This document shows positions 61,033 through 64,000 of a stretch of 64,000 bases of DNA, in pieces. Location: contig NZ_PDJI01000004.1 in the NCBI RefSeq assembly GCF_002563695.1, positions 1,178,001 to 1,242,000 on the forward strand, given 5' to 3'. The translations under genes and the position numbers were made by a program. Position 1 is the stretch's first letter, and each line of letters opens with the position of its first letter. The stretch is from Georgenia soli. Its GTDB lineage: Bacteria > Actinomycetota > Actinomycetes > Actinomycetales > Actinomycetaceae. The notes under the pieces were generated by a model. It had not been told where the DNA came from and searched no databases. It saw only the letters and a list, made by a program, of their open reading frames with translations.

Positions 61033-64000
61033 TCATCGTGCCCGCCGTCGCACCACGTGGCCAAGGACGGCGTCCACCTGGGCGCCGCGACGCTTGAGCG
61101 CCAGCTCGGCGCGCAGCTCCTCGACGAGCTCCACGTCGTCACGGCCGGCGCCGTCGGACTCGATCCACGCGACGAGGTCGTCGAGCTGGTCGTCGCTGTA
61201 GGCCGCCAGCGGCAGTCCCCGCACCACGGCAGGGCGGGGCCCGCGCTCGCGCACCGGCACCGCACGGGGACGCGGCGCCTCCGCGCCCTCCGCACCGGCG
61301 TCACCCGCACCCCCGTCCGGCCCCTCGCCGAGGCCGCCGCGCGGCGCACCGCCGGTCACGGCGGCGGCATCACCGGCGGAGGGTCCGCCGTCCGGGCCAC
61401 GGTCGGCCCCGGCAGCAGGGGCGCCGTCGGGACCGGCGCCCGGTCCGCCGTCGGACGCCGCATCGGGGCTGGCGGCTCCGTCGGCGGAGCCGGCGGCCCG
61501 CGAACCGGTGGTGTCGTAGGTGTGCGGCAGCGCGGTCATCTCGGGGGCCGGGGCCTGGGCGGCCAGCGCCGCCGCGCGACGCTCCTCGACGACCTCGAGC
61601 ACCGTGTCGAGGATGGCCTGCGCCTCGGCCTGCGGGTCCATGAACACCGCGGTGGAGAACACCATGCGCACCCGCCAGCCGCGTGCGGCGAGCCGCTGCA
61701 CCCAGTGCCGGTCGCGGCGCCGCAGGGACTGCTCGGCGACGTACTCGTCGTCGTCCGTCAGCACCGCGACGAGCAGCTCGCCCGGCAGCTCCGGGTGACC
61801 GATGGCGAGCGGGATGCGCACGCCGCCCTCGACGCCGTAGCGCGGCACCACAGTCAGGCCGAGGCGCCAGAGACGCTCCGCCAGGTCCACGAGGAGCTGG
61901 TCCGGGCTCTCGGCCGGCTCGGAGTCGGCCTCCGCGCGGGGCAGGTCGCCGGTGGCGGACTGCTCGATGAGGTCGGCGAGGAGCTGCGGCCCCGGCTGGC
62001 GCAGCCGGGAGCGGTCGAGGTCCCCCGGACCGATGCAGCTGACGAGGACCAGCTGGTGGCGCACGGCGTCGAGGGCGTCCACGAGGCAGGCGAGCCCGTC
62101 CGGCCCCGAGATGGTGCCGAACCGGTGCAGCACCCGCCCGTGCGGGGTCTTGCCGTACCCGACCGAGAGGATGACGACGTCGCGGCGCAGCCCGCCGGCG
62201 GCGTCCACGTCGACCACCGTGAACGGCTCGTCGCGGTCGGCCCGGAAGAAGTCGGCGACCGCCGGGCTGCCCGTCACCGCGGCGCCCACCGCCTCGCGCA
62301 CGCGCTCGGCGTGGCGGGGGTTGAGGGCGACGACGGCGAGCGACTGCTCCGGCCGCGAGAGCGCGTGGTCGACGACGAGGTCGACCACGTGGTCCACCTC
62401 GGTCTGCACGGACTCGACCGCGTCGCCGCCCGGCGAGGGCATGCCGAAGCCTTCGACCATGTCCAGCCGCATCCGTGAGGCCGACGGCGGGGCCGGCACC
62501 GACCGGATGACGCCGTCGTAGCCGTGGGCGGCGAGGAAGGCGGAGATGCCCTCGTCGCGCTCGGCGCGGCCGGTGGGCAGCGTGACCGCGGGCAGCAGCG
62601 GCGCGAGGGCGCCGACCAGGCCGTCGCCGCCGCGGCGGGAGTCGCCGACGAGGACGACCTGACGGGCCCGGGCGAGCAGGGAGACGGCCTGCTCGACGGG
62701 CAGGTGCTGGACGCCGTCGAGCACGAGCAGGTCGATGGTCGGCCCTTCCGGCACGACCGGCGGGACCAGCATCGGGGCGACGAGCCACACCGGCCGGGCG
62801 GCGCCGGCGACGTGCGGGTAGGCGCCGAGCGTCTCGCGCAGGTTCGCCCCGTGGTCGGTGCCGAGCGCCTCGTAGAGCCGCACGGCCTCGTCGCGGTGGT
62901 CGCGCACGGTGGTGCGGACCCGGGCGGCCACGGCGCGCCGCACCGGGCCGACCAGGGAGGCGACCTGGGCCTCGTCGAGCTCGCGGAACCGGGCCGCAAG
63001 GGCGCTCAGGGCGGGCCCGTCGAGGCCGGCGAGCGCCGGGTCCGTGCGCAGGATCTGCTCGAGCACCGAGCTCCACCACGCGAGGTCCAGCTCCGCGCCG
63101 ACGAGGGCGGTGGGGACACGGCGCTGGGCGAGGTCGTCCACCAGGCCGCCCAGGCCGGCGTCGCGCAGCTCGCCGACCAGTCGCGTGCGCTCCGGCAGCA
63201 GCCGGAGCGCGGGGGCGTCGAGGCCGAGCTCCTTCATCCGCTCGGCGAGCTCGGCGAGCGGGACCGCGAACAGGTCGTCCTTGCCCGCGCCGGCGCCGAT
63301 GACGCGCTGGAGCGCCTCGACGTCCGCGCGGACCTCGGCCTCCGTGGCCTTGATCTCCGCGAGGCCGTCGGGCAGCCGGGGCCAGCCACCGGCGGTGTTG
63401 TGGCGGCGCCAGATCTCCCGCTGCTCCTGGACCCGGACCAGCTCGGCGTGCAGGTCCGCCACGGGGCGCCCGGGCCGCAGCAGGTCCTTCGCCTGCTTGC
63501 GGAGACGACGGCGCACCGAGCCCTTCATGGACACGCCGCGCTCCTTGCGCCACGCGGAGGTGGCGGTGGCGATGACCATGTCCGCGGCGGAGCGCTCGAA
63601 GATCTGCGGGAGGAAGACGTCGAGGGCCTCTGCGACGCCGTCGAGCATGCGCAGCTGCTCGCTCCAGGCGTCGAGGGTGGTGGCGCGCTCCAGGCCGGTC
63701 TGGGCGGCGACGCGGTCCACCTGGCCGAGCAGGGTGGGCAGCGTCAGCTCGCCGAGGCGCTGGGTCCGCTCCAGGGCCGCCGAGGCGGAGGGCCCGTCGG
63801 TGAGGCGGGCGCCGTACCAGGGGGTGTCGTGCGGGCGGAGCGTGAACGCGCCGAGCGCCGCGGCGCGGGCGAGGGACTCGCGCACGTCCTCGAGCCCGCC
63901 GCCCCCGAGGCGCCGCAGGGTGGCGCCGTCGAGCCGGACGCGGGTGCGCGGGCCCGGCCGGGCGGAGGTCAGGCGCGCGAGCGCCTGCAGGGCGTCGTAC
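61033..64000 (-). CDS. Very large helicase-like ATPase (DUF4011/SF1 type), 3' portion only
   Basis: The frame is open to the right edge, so the N-terminus (with any Walker A motif) is outside. The visible 989 residues include WYGARLT, a long helical region, a Walker B-like IDLLVLDGVQHLPVEQAVSLL, VVLVGDSRRGG (motif III-like), ESVQTEVDHVVDLVVDHAL, VVDVDAAGGLRRDVVILSVGYGKTPHGRVLHRFG (motif V/VI region) and, near the C-terminus, a restriction-endonuclease-like fold (LGLTVVPRYGVEGGVRIPLAIGHPELPGELLVAVLTDDDEYV). An acidic, Gly/Asp/Pro-rich spacer and a basic C-terminal domain follow. The fusion resembles large actinobacterial helicase-nuclease proteins thought to act in DNA processing or defence. 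Confidence 0.8.
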   Translation of the reverse strand, partial: YDALQALARLTSARPGPRTRVRLDGATLRRLGGGGLEDVRESLARAAALGAFTLRPHDTPWYGARLTDGPSASAALERTQRLGELTLPTLLGQVDRVAAQTGLERATTLDAWSEQLRMLDGVAEALDVFLPQIFERSAADMVIATATSAWRKERGVSMKGSVRRRLRKQAKDLLRPGRPVADLHAELVRVQEQREIWRRHNTAGGWPRLPDGLAEIKATEAEVRADVEALQRVIGAGAGKDDLFAVPLAELAERMKELGLDAPALRLLPERTRLVGELRDAGLGGLVDDLAQRRVPTALVGAELDLAWWSSVLEQILRTDPALAGLDGPALSALAARFRELDEAQVASLVGPVRRAVAARVRTTVRDHRDEAVRLYEALGTDHGANLRETLGAYPHVAGAARPVWLVAPMLVPPVVPEGPTIDLLVLDGVQHLPVEQAVSLLARARQVVLVGDSRRGGDGLVGALAPLLPAVTLPTGRAERDEGISAFLAAHGYDGVIRSVPAPPSASRMRLDMVEGFGMPSPGGDAVESVQTEVDHVVDLVVDHALSRPEQSLAVVALNPRHAERVREAVGAAVTGSPAVADFFRADRDEPFTVVDVDAAGGLRRDVVILSVGYGKTPHGRVLHRFGTISGPDGLACLVDALDAVRHQLVLVSCIGPGDLDRSRLRQPGPQLLADLIEQSATGDLPRAEADSEPAESPDQLLVDLAERLWRLGLTVVPRYGVEGGVRIPLAIGHPELPGELLVAVLTDDDEYVAEQSLRRRDRHWVQRLAARGWRVRMVFSTAVFMDPQAEAQAILDTVLEVVEERRAAALAAQAPAPEMTALPHTYDTTGSRAAGSADGAASPDAASDGGPGAGPDGAPAAGADRGPDGGPSAGDAAAVTGGAPRGGLGEGPDGGAGDAGAEGAEAPRPRAVPVRERGPRPAVVRGLPLAAYSDDQLDDLVAWIESDGAGRDDVELVEELRAELALKRRGAQVDAVLGHVVRRRAR

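Overview
The window is very GC-rich DNA with GTG starts, ATGA/GTGA gene overlaps, leaderless-looking promoters and gene families typical of Actinomycetota (RpfB, RsmI-PMT pair, SepX/Glp divisome locus, a Ruc-like FmdB protein, DtxR-family regulators). Gene content fits a Micrococcales-type actinobacterium; species cannot be named from the sequence alone. From memory of gene orders, much of the backbone follows the Mycobacterium tuberculosis segment from mscL (Rv0985c) to glmU (Rv1018c), with accessory blocks inserted.

Layout. 1-8 kb: the start of an AbiEi-like gene at the edge, a strong hairpin repeat, prs-glmU with tRNA-Gln, TetR and MarR regulators, a SurA-N lipoprotein and an ABC-F ATPase. 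8-19 kb: the ispE-ksgA-rpfB-tatD-metG block, interrupted by a GH15 glucoamylase/trehalase-like gene and a second G5-domain lytic protein, then endonuclease IV. 19-29 kb: a secreted TAP-type peptidase, DHA2 exporter, nicotinamidase, a DUF222-HNH (13E12-type) gene, rsmI and protein O-mannosyltransferase, then an SDR. 29.7-33 kb: a manganese/zinc uptake operon (binding protein, ATPase, permease) with its own DtxR/MntR-type repressor and a palindromic operator on the start codon. 33-39.8 kb: a GH20 hexosaminidase and an iron island (P1B ATPase with a TPCP motif, CynX-type MFS, efeU, broken efeO) with two DtxR/IdeR-like boxes.

40-48 kb: a complete nine-gene V/A-type rotary ATPase operon (coiled-coil stalk, C, I, K, F, E, A, B, D) with a UspA gene coupled to its end. 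This is unusual in an actinobacterium, and its proteolipid has an atypical architecture. 48-50.5 kb: an MFS exporter fused to a CBS pair, followed by tRNA-Ala.

50.6-64 kb: the conserved division/cell-envelope locus (SepX/GlpR-like, RimJ, MoeA/Glp, GalU), 5-formyl-THF cyclo-ligase, a membrane-anchored penicillin acylase family protein, a Ruc-like zinc ribbon protein, a SAF-domain protein, MscL, a GNAT gene with an apparent internal deletion, and the 3' part of a very large helicase-like gene running off the right edge. Short in-frame minisatellites recur in the linkers of several proteins (IspE, RsmI, PMT, acylase).
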